Assembly: GCA_018365455.1 (NCBI GenBank)
Contig: JAGZJZ010000073.1
Location: forward strand, 1 to 30,057
Direction of reading: 5' to 3'
Length of the DNA stretch: 30,057 nt
Source of the DNA: Clostridiales bacterium
GTDB taxonomy: Bacteria > Bacillota > Clostridia > Lachnospirales > Lachnospiraceae
How positions within the stretch are numbered: position 1 is the first letter of the stretch; each line of letters starts with the position of its first letter. Below the pieces are notes generated by a model. The model was not told the DNA's origin and searched no databases. It saw only the letters and a program-made list of their open reading frames with translations. A program made the position numbers and the translations under genes. Of the stretch, positions 1 to 8,249 are shown piece by piece.

Positions 1-536
1 TCCTGTCCAACCAGCTTGGGCAGCTCCAGCACATGCAGCTCCAGTTTATCAGAATATAAACTTCCCCGCTGGTCTTCCCTTAGATGGAAACAGGAATACC
101 ATGCATCGGTATCTTTTAAAAATGCAAAGTCCAGTATGCTGATCTGGATACATTTCACCAGAACATCGTAATTATCCCCGCTTACAATCTGGTCGGTGTA
201 CATTTTACAGGTATAGAACAGGGTCCGCTCCTCCCAGCAGTGAAACGGAAGTACCTGCATTTCCAGATCAACCTGGGTGTTATCATGCATCCGGACTCTT
301 ACATCCAGGATTCCAAGCTTTTCATTTTCGGTTTTCTTTCGCAGAGCTGTATTCAGCAATTCCGTTTCCTGAATTTCCTTTGGATCCAGATTCAAAAATG
401 CTGCAATTAATCCCTTTCTTACTTTCTCACTGCACATCAGCTCCTTGAAACAAAAATCTATCGTAGGCAGCATGATAAATGGTTCTGTTTTCTTATTTTC
501 GTTCTGAATGGCATTTGTTTTGGGCGAATTATCCAT
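1..536 (-). CDS. Rpn family nuclease / PD-(D/E)XK transposase-like protein (3' end cut by window)
   Basis: Reading the minus strand from 536 gives an open frame of 178 codons that runs off the left edge. The product resembles the Rpn (recombination-promoting nuclease, PDDEXK_2) family: an N-terminal part reading FCFKELMCSEKVRKGLIAAF, then LDVRVRMHDNTQVDLEMQV. The D and the E-x-Q of that last block fit the PD-(D/E)XK nuclease core. Family members are DNA endonucleases linked to RecA-independent recombination and usually reach about 300 residues, so roughly the last 40% is missing here. The start at 536 is chosen because AGAGGAGGA (547-555) lies 10 nt upstream; a later ATG at 473 lacks such a site. 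The family often occurs in many copies per Lachnospiraceae genome. Its link to the neighbouring ABC transporter is probably only positional. Confidence 0.8.
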   Translation of the reverse strand, partial: MDNSPKTNAIQNENKKTEPFIMLPTIDFCFKELMCSEKVRKGLIAAFLNLDPKEIQETELLNTALRKKTENEKLGILDVRVRMHDNTQVDLEMQVLPFHCWEERTLFYTCKMYTDQIVSGDNYDVLVKCIQISILDFAFLKDTDAWYSCFHLREDQRGSLYSDKLELHVLELPKLVGQ

Positions 537-970
537 TGTTTGTCAGTCCTCCTCTTACTTTAAGGCAGTTTCTTTGCAGCGCAAGAAGAGTTAAATATAC
601 TTTAGATAATTATATAATATCGGCTTACAGCAAGCATAGCAACACCTTATTTTATTTTGTTATGTCAATTGGAATTTGTCTGGCAGAACTGCCAGCGATT
701 AGAATGTTTTTTACAAGGTAATAATACCACATTAGAATATATATTGCAACACATTTTTTATAAAAGTTACATATAATATTTTTAGATATTGTAATCGATG
801 CAGAAATTTAAGAACTCTGTTTTCGGTTTCCCTGGGGAAATGCAACGCTTTGTGAACGCCAGATACAAAATACATCCCACCACAGCAAAGATATTTTCTC
901 TGCTGAGATAGGACGATTTATGCAATAACGTGAATTTCCCAAATCGTAATTCAAAAGCAATCCCATCCAT
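537..970. other. 434 bp gap without a confident gene
   Basis: The stretch between the Rpn start and the permease stop is AT-rich. It holds the Rpn ribosome binding site and promoter, and a perfect inverted repeat CTGGCAG-AA-CTGCCAG at 680-695. A weaker hairpin (883-891 pairing with 897-905) follows the permease gene but lacks a U-run. A 62-codon minus-strand frame starts immediately after the permease stop (970 to 782). It has no ribosome binding site or recognisable domain and is not called as a gene. Confidence 0.5.
614..642 (-). promoter_or_regulatory. candidate sigma-A promoter of the Rpn gene
   Basis: On the minus strand TTGCTA (642-637) is followed after 17 nt by TATTAT (619-614). This places a start site about 70 nt upstream of the Rpn ATG. 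Spacing is ideal but the -35 is imperfect. Confidence 0.45.
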
Positions 971-3571
971 TTATTCCGTTTCTCTCAGCTGCTCAACTAT
1001 ACTTCCTTTATGAAATATTTTCAGGGATAATGAGGGAACCACAACTGCAATTCCCAGGAAGATACCACATATTATCACGGAAGGAAGGATTGTCAGCCGG
1101 AAAGTCATAAACCAGATATTGGAACTGATCATCTGCACCAGTGTCACACCCAAGATTCCCGAAGTTATAATTCCCAGGATGCCTGCGCCTAATGCATAGT
1201 AAATACCCTCCAGCGTCAACATTTGATTTAACTGCCTTTTTGTCATACCAATACTCTGCATTGCGGCAAATTCATGACGCCGTGTGAGAATGCTTGTGAT
1301 CACCATATTGATAAAGTTAATCATGCCGGCTAATCCCATGACTGCCCCAATGATACCGCCTATAACGTATACTACCTGCTGGGTTTTCCATACGTCTTCT
1401 TTTAACAGCCGAACAGAATTATAGCTTGCATTGGGATTTTCATTCTGAATATACTCATCCAGGAATTCCTCCATCTGTAATTCATATTTCGGATCTATGT
1501 CAAAAGAATAACTTAACAGCGCAGGATTTTGATAAATTGATTCGAAATCCTTCTGAGTCATATAGAAATAAGGGCTGTCATTTCCCACCTGAACCACCCC
1601 CGTATTAATGGATGGTACCTCATATTCAACATCATTCAGAATCGCCTGCGCCACTACGGTAAAAGTTTTTGCTTTTTTACCATCTACATAAGCATCTATG
1701 TTCTGTCCTATTTCGCTGGTAAATTCTTTCATGGAAACATTTCCATTGCCCCGTACAGAGGTGACTCCTTCAATTATATAGTTCCCTTCCGCAAGTTTTT
1801 CCCGTAAGACGTTCAAATCTTTTTCTCCATTTACAATGGTCATTCTGGATAAAACCGCATCAGACATTCCAAATGCATTACACAGTGGACGGTTATCATC
1901 TGCAAGGGTAAAGGATTCACCCTCTGCCGTAATTCCATAATTGTATCCGTCCCGCTCCTCTGTATCTAAGATTCGGCAACCATACTCAAAGCTTACATTT
2001 CTGTCATCCAGCGTATTTTTATAAAGGCGTCCCCCTTCTTTCACACCGGGTTGTTTTTCCACTGCCTTTACCATATTTTCATCCAGTGCATCATCATGAT
2101 GGACAAATCCTTTCATATTGTTAAACGTACTGGAACTTGCAATTATAAAATCTGTTTTACTCAAGGATTTAATCCATTTATCGGTATCGAAGCTTCCTGC
2201 TATAACAAACACGGAATTGAGCAGTACGGTACACAGCAGCAGAGAAATCATAATAAATGCCGTTCTGGTCTTATTACGTCCTAAATTCGCCCATGCCATA
2301 TGTGTAATCCTGGACCCGTTTTTACGTTTGCTGGTTTTCTTCTTACTATCTAAACCATCACCCACATATTTGGATGCTTCCAGCGAAGAGATTCCGGATG
2401 CTTTTTTTGCTGGCTTTCTGACACTTAAGAAAACTGTAATTCCGGAAAAAAGTGCAGCCCCTATAAAAATCACCGGATTTGGTGATACTTCTACCATCAT
2501 TCCTTTGTTTGTATTTGCAAACATTTCCATAACTGCAGGCAGTACACTTTTCCCAAGAAAAAATCCAATAATCAATCCGATTGGGATACCGATGATGGAT
2601 AACCAGACTGCCTGCCGGTTCACCATCTGTCTGATCTGTCTTTTTGAAGATCCAACCGTGCGCAAAAGCCCGTAATACCTGATATCCTGAGCTACCGAAA
2701 TATCAAAAATATTGTAGATCAATAAATAGCCGCAAACGATAAACAGGACTGCAAAGCCTGCGATTCCAAATACCAGATTTGTATTCAAAGGGGGATTCGT
2801 CATTTGATTTACGGCACTTAAAATATAATTGGAGGCTTCTCTGTCCTCCGGTTCTCCCCCCACCGACCGGATAAATGAATTTAGCTGATCCTGTATTTTA
2901 AATTTATTTTTTAAAACAATATCTGAAAAATAAGTCCCCGCCATTTCCAGATCCTGGCGGTAAGTATATGGAAATAACGCTTCATTTTCCTTCATAAATG
3001 CTTCCGAAACAATCATCATACTGACGGGCATGCCCCCAGCTTCCCACCAGCCGGATACAATCATATCAAAATGATATGTTTTTCCCCGCAGTTGAAATTC
3101 TATCGGAATCTTGGCACCTACCTCCGGTGTAATCCCCAGATCTTCCATTGCCTTATCGGTTGTTGCAATTTCATTAGCCGCCTGGGGTGCTTTGCCGTGG
3201 GCAGGTACACTAAAAGTCAGCTCCTGTTCTGCAGCGTCCATATAGTCCAGTTCCACATTGTGGTGATTGGTATTCGTCAGAAAGCCGATTGGACGCCTCT
3301 CTCCCACAATTACAGCCATATCACTTTCCTTTAACTTCTGAAACTGTTCCGCAGTCATGTAACGCAGGTCTGCATCCGCCTTACTTCCCTTTTGTTTCTG
3401 GCTGGTCAGAGTCAATGACTGGGACGCACCAATTCCTATTGTAATGATAGATGTGAACAAAAGTGCGGTAAGAGCAATCGCTGTCACTGCTGCAATATTT
3501 CTTAGTTTATTTTTGAAAAAACTGCGTTTTGCCAGCTTTCCTACTATCTTTTTATTATTATTTTCCAGCAT
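971..3571 (-). CDS. FtsX/MacB-type ABC transporter permease, two FtsX domains
   Basis: An 866-residue membrane protein. It has an N-terminal transmembrane segment (about 25-48) followed by a large extracellular MacB_PCD-like region. A first FtsX block (about 265-390) has helices around a GLLRTVGSSKRQIRQMV coupling motif. A second signal-anchor-like segment near 440 precedes a further extracellular domain of about 300 residues, and a C-terminal FtsX block (about 750-860) carries FAAMQSIGMTKRQLNQML. This duplicated layout is that of permeases working with a separate ATPase in peptide-antibiotic efflux or resistance, or in lipoprotein-type mechanotransmission. The start is supported by TAGGAGGGG, which overlaps the ATPase stop; the two genes are 12 nt apart and surely co-transcribed. 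The substrate is not evident. An antimicrobial peptide is an inference from the two-component neighbour. Confidence 0.92.
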   Translation of the reverse strand: MLENNNKKIVGKLAKRSFFKNKLRNIAAVTAIALTALLFTSIITIGIGASQSLTLTSQKQKGSKADADLRYMTAEQFQKLKESDMAVIVGERRPIGFLTNTNHHNVELDYMDAAEQELTFSVPAHGKAPQAANEIATTDKAMEDLGITPEVGAKIPIEFQLRGKTYHFDMIVSGWWEAGGMPVSMMIVSEAFMKENEALFPYTYRQDLEMAGTYFSDIVLKNKFKIQDQLNSFIRSVGGEPEDREASNYILSAVNQMTNPPLNTNLVFGIAGFAVLFIVCGYLLIYNIFDISVAQDIRYYGLLRTVGSSKRQIRQMVNRQAVWLSIIGIPIGLIIGFFLGKSVLPAVMEMFANTNKGMMVEVSPNPVIFIGAALFSGITVFLSVRKPAKKASGISSLEASKYVGDGLDSKKKTSKRKNGSRITHMAWANLGRNKTRTAFIMISLLLCTVLLNSVFVIAGSFDTDKWIKSLSKTDFIIASSSTFNNMKGFVHHDDALDENMVKAVEKQPGVKEGGRLYKNTLDDRNVSFEYGCRILDTEERDGYNYGITAEGESFTLADDNRPLCNAFGMSDAVLSRMTIVNGEKDLNVLREKLAEGNYIIEGVTSVRGNGNVSMKEFTSEIGQNIDAYVDGKKAKTFTVVAQAILNDVEYEVPSINTGVVQVGNDSPYFYMTQKDFESIYQNPALLSYSFDIDPKYELQMEEFLDEYIQNENPNASYNSVRLLKEDVWKTQQVVYVIGGIIGAVMGLAGMINFINMVITSILTRRHEFAAMQSIGMTKRQLNQMLTLEGIYYALGAGILGIITSGILGVTLVQMISSNIWFMTFRLTILPSVIICGIFLGIAVVVPSLSLKIFHKGSIVEQLRETE

Positions 3572-3583
3572 CTGTTTCCCCTC

Positions 3584-4252
3584 CTAATTGGCAATCCTTC
3601 CGTCTTCAATCCTTATAATCCGGTCCGCAAGCTGCGCTATTTCATTGTTGTGGGTTATCATAACGATCGTCTGATGAAATCTTTCGCTTGTCATTTTCAG
3701 TAATCCTAGTACATCTGCACTGGTTTTGCTGTCCAGATTGCCTGTAGGTTCATCGGCAAGAATAATAGCCGGTTTTGTAATCAATGCCCGTGCGATTGCC
3801 ACACGCTGCTGCTGCCCTCCGGATAGATTATTGGGCATGTTAGAAAGTTTATCCTCTAAGGTGAGCATTCCCGCCACATCCTGCAGAAAATCTTTATCAA
3901 TCGTTCCTCCATCCAGTTCCACCGGAAGAACAATATTCTCGTATGCATTTAAGATCGGTACCAGATTATAATTCTGAAAAATGAATCCGATATTCCGGCG
4001 TCTGAAAATGGTCAGCTGTTCATCATTCATTTTTGCAATTTCCTTATCTCTGATCCGGACACTTCCCGATGTGGGTATATCCAGACCTCCCATCATATTG
4101 AGCAGTGTGGATTTGCCGCTTCCCGAAGTCCCCACAACCGCCACAAACTCTCCCTGTCCGATCGATATATTTACACCATCCAACGCTTTTGTGATATTTG
4201 GATTCATCCCATAATATTTTTTTAAATCTCTGGTTTCTAATATATTACTCAT
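3584..4252 (-). CDS. ABC transporter ATP-binding protein (MacB/LolD type)
   Basis: A 222-residue ATPase with a Walker A motif GTSGSGKST (about 41-49), signature LSGGQQQRVAIARAL (about 143-157), Walker B IILADEPTGNLDS and a switch histidine in MITHNN. The LADEPTGNLDS form is typical of the MacB/LolD/BceA subfamily, the partners of FtsX-type permeases. It should form the cytoplasmic motor of the permease encoded immediately downstream. AAAGGGGA lies 9 nt before the ATG. The gene follows a control region with three direct repeats that could be targets of the response regulator encoded upstream on the same strand. Confidence 0.96.
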   Translation of the reverse strand: MSNILETRDLKKYYGMNPNITKALDGVNISIGQGEFVAVVGTSGSGKSTLLNMMGGLDIPTSGSVRIRDKEIAKMNDEQLTIFRRRNIGFIFQNYNLVPILNAYENIVLPVELDGGTIDKDFLQDVAGMLTLEDKLSNMPNNLSGGQQQRVAIARALITKPAIILADEPTGNLDSKTSADVLGLLKMTSERFHQTIVMITHNNEIAQLADRIIRIEDGRIAN

Positions 4253-4296
4253 ATATTTTTTCCCCTTTCTTTTTATAACACTATCTTATCATCCAA

Positions 4297-4331
4297 TTAT
4301 CTCAAACTTATCTCAATGGGTAATTATCTCA
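4297..4331 (-). promoter_or_regulatory. three TTATCTCA direct repeats, candidate response-regulator binding region
   Basis: The octamer TTATCTCA occurs at 4297-4304, 4308-4315 and 4324-4331, read as TGAGATAA on the coding strand. Start-to-start distances are 11 and 16 bp. The repeats lie 45-80 bp upstream of the ATPase start. A possible -10 (TATAAA, 4276-4271) has no good -35, as expected for a promoter activated by an OmpR-type regulator. Such regulators bind tandem sites about one helical turn apart. Binding by the RR encoded at 5553-6236 is inference. Confidence 0.5.
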
Positions 4332-4352
4332 AAACTGTGATAATCTGAAACT

Positions 4353-4367
4353 ACGCCGGGTGGCACT
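4353..4367 (-). repeat. dispersed 15-mer, copy 1
   Basis: AGTGCCACCCGGCGT on the minus strand is identical to 26563-26577 on the plus strand. Both copies lie in non-coding DNA upstream of a transcription unit. Next to it a short hairpin (GCAC-TC-GTGC, 4364-4373) can form. Confidence 0.5.
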
Positions 4368-4485
4368 CGTGCTGCTGAGAACACTTTATATGTGCTCTAA
4401 TATTACGCATTTTATTGGGGTTTCGCTGATTAAGGACGCTTTGTAGATGGAGGTAGTGTACGAAAAGATGGTAGGACCACATAGC

Positions 4486-4523
4486 AAGGAGCATAAGGCC
4501 AGACCTCTGTCCCTATGCTCCTT
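4486..4523. other. 10-bp stem-loop downstream of the histidine kinase gene
   Basis: AAGGAGCATA (4486-4495) pairs perfectly with TATGCTCCTT (4514-4523) across an 18-nt loop, 11 nt beyond the kinase stop codon. No U-run follows on the minus strand. It could be a partial terminator or an RNA-processing hairpin that separates kinase from transporter expression. Confidence 0.4.
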
Positions 4524-4534
4524 ATAATCCACTC

Positions 4535-5560
4535 TTAATTAGGAAGAAAAATCATAAATTCTGCCCCTTCCCCAGGCTGGGATCTCACTTCCACATAACC
4601 TCTCTGCAAAGTTATGATCTCCCTTGTAAGATATAAACCAATTCCCACTCCCTCTTGGTCATGTACTTCTTTTTCCCGATAAAATCGTTTAAATATGGAT
4701 GCCTGGTTTTTTTCCGGTATTCCTCTTCCGGTATCCCGTATTCGGATCCTGGAGTATAATTCCATCCGTTCTGCTGAAACAGTAATTTTACCGCCGCAGG
4801 GTGTATATTTAACTGCATTGTCCAGAATATTTGAAATCGCTTCCGCCGTCCATTTTACATCGTGGCTAAGAAACAGATCTTCCGGACAGGTAACCGAAAT
4901 ATCGATCTGCTTCTCCTCAGCTTTTGGAAAAATACTGTTCAATGACAAGCCAAGGGTTTCATATACAGAAGCTCTTTTTTTCTGCATCTCGAATATTCCG
5001 GTCTCCAGCCTGGACATCTTAATCATCGCCTGAATGAGAAAATCCAGTTTATTTACCTGATCCGTAATGGATTGCAGAAATTCCTTCTGCTTTTCCCGGT
5101 CCACATTCCGGTCCTGCAGAATACCTGTATACATTTTTATATTTGCAACTGGCGTCTTGGTCTGGTGGGAAATATCCGATACCAGACTCTGCAATGCCAT
5201 CTTTTCATCCCGGCTCTTTTGATTATGGCGCTGTAAAATCTCATATAATTTCCTCAGTTTAGACTGCAGCTTCGACAAAAGCGTCTCATTGATTTCATCA
5301 AATAGGATATTCTCCTTTTCATCCAGCATCTCATCCAGGCAGGCACTCATAGAATCTGCAAAGCCCGTTATCTGCCTGCGCATTACTGCTATTACCGCTG
5401 CACCAATTCCTAAAAACCCAAGTCCAAATCCGATTAAAAGCAAACGCATCAGCATATGATCTGTTACATGCCACACCAGAACACTGAAAATTGCCAGCAT
5501 CACAACGGCTGCACCGGTAAAAATTTTATAGATCCATACTGTCCGGAACTTATCACCCAT
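4535..5560 (-). CDS. sensor histidine kinase
   Basis: With the start at 5560 the protein has 341 residues. Two transmembrane segments lie at about 12-30 and 38-60 with almost no extracellular loop. A cytoplasmic linker follows, then a HisKA domain with phospho-acceptor His132 in SDISHQTKTP, and a HATPase domain: N box NILDNAVKYT (about 244-253), G1 DTGRGIP (276-282), G2 GVGIGLYL (304-311). The tiny loop suggests intramembrane sensing, or sensing through the partner transporter, as in peptide-antibiotic detoxification modules. A longer frame begins at 5653. The ATG at 5560 is preferred because AGGTGAG precedes it and it overlaps the response-regulator stop by 8 nt, which is typical of translational coupling. 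Confidence 0.93.
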   Translation of the reverse strand: MGDKFRTVWIYKIFTGAAVVMLAIFSVLVWHVTDHMLMRLLLIGFGLGFLGIGAAVIAVMRRQITGFADSMSACLDEMLDEKENILFDEINETLLSKLQSKLRKLYEILQRHNQKSRDEKMALQSLVSDISHQTKTPVANIKMYTGILQDRNVDREKQKEFLQSITDQVNKLDFLIQAMIKMSRLETGIFEMQKKRASVYETLGLSLNSIFPKAEEKQIDISVTCPEDLFLSHDVKWTAEAISNILDNAVKYTPCGGKITVSAERMELYSRIRIRDTGRGIPEKNQASIFKRFYREKEVHDQEGVGIGLYLTREIITLQRGYVEVRSQPGEGAEFMIFLPN

Positions 5561-6236
5561 GGTTCTCACCTGCCCATTGATAGCCCATACCATAAATGGT
5601 TTTAATATATTTATGAATATCATCTTCAATTTTGGAACGAAGCCGGTTAACATTTACTGCAAGCGCATGTTTGTCCACAAAATTCCCGTCACTGTCATAC
5701 AGATGTTCTAACATCACCTGATGGGTTAACAGCTGACCCGGATGGGTCGTTAAAAGTTTCAGCATTTTATATTCTGTGGGCGTCAGTGCCAGTTCCTGAT
5801 TTTTTATTCTGGCTTCCGGTTTATCAAAATTAATCTCCAGATAGGAATCCCGGTACTGACTGGAATTATCTGATTTCGTACATCGCTTTAAAACCGCCGC
5901 AACCCTTCTGCGAAGCAGTACCATACTGAACGGCTTTGTAATATAGTCATCTGCCCCAAGGTCAAATCCCCTGACAGCATCCCTTTCCATATCGCAGGCT
6001 GTGAGGAAAATAACCGGCGTGTCCCTGGTCTTTCTCAGTTCCTGTATAAATTGAAACCCATTGCCATCGGGCAGGTTTACATCCAGGATGATCAGGTCAA
6101 ATGTTTGGTCTTTCAGAATATTCCGGCCTTCCTCCAGGGAAAAAGCGGATTGCATTTGGTAATTCTCTGCTTCCAGATCAAAGCTTAAACCTGTATTTAA
6201 TGCTTCATCATCTTCAATTATCAGTATACTGCTCAT
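5553..6236 (-). CDS. OmpR/PhoB-family response regulator
   Basis: A 227-residue regulator. The receiver domain (about 1-115) has acidic residues EDD at 8-10, phospho-acceptor Asp52 in ILDVNLPDG and Lys101 in YITKPF. A C-terminal winged helix (about 130-222) shows LTPTEYKMLKLL and the VNRLRSKIE recognition-helix region. The start at 6236 is chosen over the longer frame (6311) because it begins with MSSILIIEDDE, the normal receiver start, and AAAGGGGAGC precedes it. Its first 23 nt lie inside the 3' end of the GH43 gene, while its own 3' end overlaps the kinase. Probable targets are the TTATCTCA repeats upstream of the ABC transporter. Confidence 0.95.
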   Translation of the reverse strand: MSSILIIEDDEALNTGLSFDLEAENYQMQSAFSLEEGRNILKDQTFDLIILDVNLPDGNGFQFIQELRKTRDTPVIFLTACDMERDAVRGFDLGADDYITKPFSMVLLRRRVAAVLKRCTKSDNSSQYRDSYLEINFDKPEARIKNQELALTPTEYKMLKLLTTHPGQLLTHQVMLEHLYDSDGNFVDKHALAVNVNRLRSKIEDDIHKYIKTIYGMGYQWAGENHG

Positions 6237-7116
6237 CTTGCTCCCCTTTGAATAATTTTCCGTCCTCTTCCTGTATCTTATAAAATACCGGACATTCCTT
6301 AAGCGTTTCATTGGGCGAATGAAGGGATAACATCAGCGCACCCTCTTTAGTTTTAAAAAGCATCCCGTGTCCGCCGTCTTTTTTAAACAGCAATTGGGGT
6401 TCCTGCTCCCACTTCCCCGTAATATCCCCATTCCCGCTTTTGGCAATTGCCTCCGTATAACCTTCTTCTCCAAAGCTCGACCACAGCATAAGCAGGGTTC
6501 CGTCTTGGCAGCGATACATAAAAGGTCCGTCTGTACAGTAACACTCCACGTCCTTTCCAAGCCTATCTGTTTCCAGCTTCTTAATCCATGGTGCCTCTGA
6601 TGCACGAAATAATACCTTAGGTTCACCAACGGGTGTTTTTAAATCCGGGGACAACATAATTGCGCAGACTTCTCCATCCCCGATCTGTACCCATTCATGA
6701 CAGAAAACAAGATACGGAACCTGACTGGAATCAATATATAACGTGCCATCCAGACACTCCCACGCTTTGGGGGTAACCGGAGATTCACTGTGAACCTGGA
6801 ACGGTCCCAGAGGATGGTCGGCTTTCAGAATCTGAGTTCCCCTGCAGACACCATCTGCTTTGAAGGATGCAAAGATATAGTATTTTCCCTGATATCTATG
6901 GCACTCCGGTGCCCAATAGTTCTGATCTGCCCAAAACCCCTCCGGTTTATGGAAGACTTCAACCGGACCTGTCCACTCTTGCAGATCCCTGCTGTAATAA
7001 CAGTCCAGTCCGTCGTCATTGCCCCAGCAGCGGGAACCTCTGGTGCCATACATATAATAAGTATCTTTGTCTAACAAAACAAAAGGATCCCGAATATTAA
7101 TTTCATTTGTCTGCAT
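6214..7116 (-). CDS. GH43-type glycoside hydrolase (five-bladed beta-propeller)
   Basis: A 300-residue protein without signal peptide, so probably cytoplasmic. The N-terminal NIRDPFVL carries the GH43 general-base Asp (residue 10). NYWAPECHRY (67-75) and the LDG Asp (residue 123) also fit the family. Where classical GH43 enzymes have the Glu of an EGP motif as general acid, this protein has TDGPFMYR (Asp196). GH43 enzymes typically cleave alpha-L-arabinofuranosides or beta-xylosides; the substrate here is not predictable. The start at 7116 is chosen because GGAGGAAAA precedes it; a longer frame starts at 7170. The gene overlaps the response regulator by 23 nt, so transcription may continue into the two-component genes. 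Confidence 0.85.
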   Translation of the reverse strand: MQTNEINIRDPFVLLDKDTYYMYGTRGSRCWGNDDGLDCYYSRDLQEWTGPVEVFHKPEGFWADQNYWAPECHRYQGKYYIFASFKADGVCRGTQILKADHPLGPFQVHSESPVTPKAWECLDGTLYIDSSQVPYLVFCHEWVQIGDGEVCAIMLSPDLKTPVGEPKVLFRASEAPWIKKLETDRLGKDVECYCTDGPFMYRCQDGTLLMLWSSFGEEGYTEAIAKSGNGDITGKWEQEPQLLFKKDGGHGMLFKTKEGALMLSLHSPNETLKECPVFYKIQEEDGKLFKGEQDEQYTDN

Positions 7117-7148
7117 ATCAATTTTCCTCCATATATTCAAACAGATTC

Positions 7149-7211
7149 GAATGCATGTTTGAAACTGCATTCTGACCGCTTTGCTTCACACTTTGTGGGA
7201 TACTGCCCACA
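7149..7211 (+). repeat. dispersed palindromic element, copy A
   Basis: A stem GAATGCA/TGCATTC (7149-7155 with 7166-7172) is followed by TTCTGAC, nine variable bases, then TCACACTTTGTGGGA (7186-7200). A hairpin TGTGGG-CCCACA (7194-7211) ends it. The TTCTGAC-N9-TCACACTTTGTGGGA block recurs at 29983-30013, also just after a palindrome. It lies in the divergent region upstream of the GH43 gene. Confidence 0.55.
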
Positions 7212-7303
7212 CATATGCTTTTTATTTTAGCACCCGCAAATACATTATTCCAGAACTTTTTATACAGAATATCAAAATTTAATTAATACTGATATAGTGA
7301 TTC

Positions 7304-7333
7304 TTGACATCTGTTCTCACATCTTCCTATAAT
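7304..7333 (+). promoter_or_regulatory. consensus sigma-A promoter for the AraC/VOC genes
   Basis: A perfect TTGACA (7304-7309) and a perfect TATAAT (7328-7333) are 18 bp apart. The start codon of the AraC gene follows 20 bp after the -10, so the leader is very short. AAAGGCGGTGA (7339-7349) is the ribosome binding site. Confidence 0.85.
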
Positions 7334-7353
7334 AACATAAAGGCGGTGATAAA

Positions 7354-8214
7354 ATGATTCATAAATCAGTAATCAGCGATTACAGAGATACCAGGCGCAT
7401 ACTGTTAAAAGCAGATGATTATATATATGTACTCCCTGACAAAGCATTAAAACCTTATATTTCCAATTATACCCTGACTTTTCCCAGAGAAAACCTGATG
7501 GCTGACCAATATACAGTAATTCCCCATGGCAGTTCCACAATAGTTTTTCACTTTGACGGCAATCAAATACACAGTGATCTATTTGGATCTGCAACAAAAG
7601 CAAACGCCGTGGGAAAGCAGGCAAACAACTCCGTCTGGATACTGATTATCGAGTTTCAGCCCTGGGGATTATATCCATTTATCAAAGAAAATCAGTCCGA
7701 ATTGGCTGACAAAACATACTCTCTGGACTTATTAAATAAACATTTGCAGAATCTAGTATTAGAAATTATCGAAAAATCCTGGAATATTGATTTCCTTTTT
7801 ACGGAGTTAGACAAACTCTTTCTTCATTATCTAAATAAAAATGAGAAAAGAATGAGATATCAGGAAAACCTTGCAGTAAAAATTGGTGCTCATCACATCA
7901 TACGGGAGAATGGATTAATTTCCTCCAAAGACCTTGCCAATTATGCCCATTACAGTGAACGTCACCTGAACCGTATTTTCAAACAATACATCGGAACCGG
8001 TACGAAAACCTTTGCCCGGATAGTAAGAACAAATAGAGCCGTTCAATTGTTCCAAAATCCTTACCACCCTTCCACTATTTCTCATGTGGCTGATCAAATG
8101 GGGTTTTATGACCATTCCCACTTTACCCGGGACTTTAAATCTATCTGCGGCGTAACACCTGCTCAATATCTGGAAAACATGTCCGATTTTTACAACGAAA
8201 TATCTAAGTATTAA
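7354..8214 (+). CDS. AraC-family transcriptional regulator with DUF6597-like N-terminal domain
   Basis: A 286-residue protein. The N-terminal half (about 20-120) resembles the DUF6597 cupin-like module (LKPYISNYTLTFP, then a PHGSSTIVFHF-type strand). The C-terminal HTH_18 domain (about 185-275) has the double helix-turn-helix: SSKDLANYAHYSERHLNRIFKQ and ISHVADQMGFYDHSHFTRDF, ending in the diagnostic CGVTPAQYL. It should bind DNA as a local activator or repressor. It is transcribed from a near-consensus promoter 20 bp upstream and followed after 35 bp by the VOC gene, probably in the same transcript. The ligand is unknown. Confidence 0.93.
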   Translation: MIHKSVISDYRDTRRILLKADDYIYVLPDKALKPYISNYTLTFPRENLMADQYTVIPHGSSTIVFHFDGNQIHSDLFGSATKANAVGKQANNSVWILIIEFQPWGLYPFIKENQSELADKTYSLDLLNKHLQNLVLEIIEKSWNIDFLFTELDKLFLHYLNKNEKRMRYQENLAVKIGAHHIIRENGLISSKDLANYAHYSERHLNRIFKQYIGTGTKTFARIVRTNRAVQLFQNPYHPSTISHVADQMGFYDHSHFTRDFKSICGVTPAQYLENMSDFYNEISKY

Positions 8215-8249
8215 TTGTATAATGTACCATACGAAGGAGGTGAAACGAA

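Noticed and set aside
479..721. 80-codon plus-strand frame at the Rpn promoter
   Set aside because: It overlaps the Rpn start, promoter and ribosome binding site on the opposite strand and has no ribosome binding site of its own.
782..970. 62-codon minus-strand frame directly after the permease stop
   Set aside because: No ribosome binding site, no recognisable domain, and it starts exactly at the upstream stop; most likely chance.
2118..2675. 185-codon plus-strand frame antisense to the permease
   Set aside because: Shadow of the clear FtsX permease; the translation shows no domain and no start signals.
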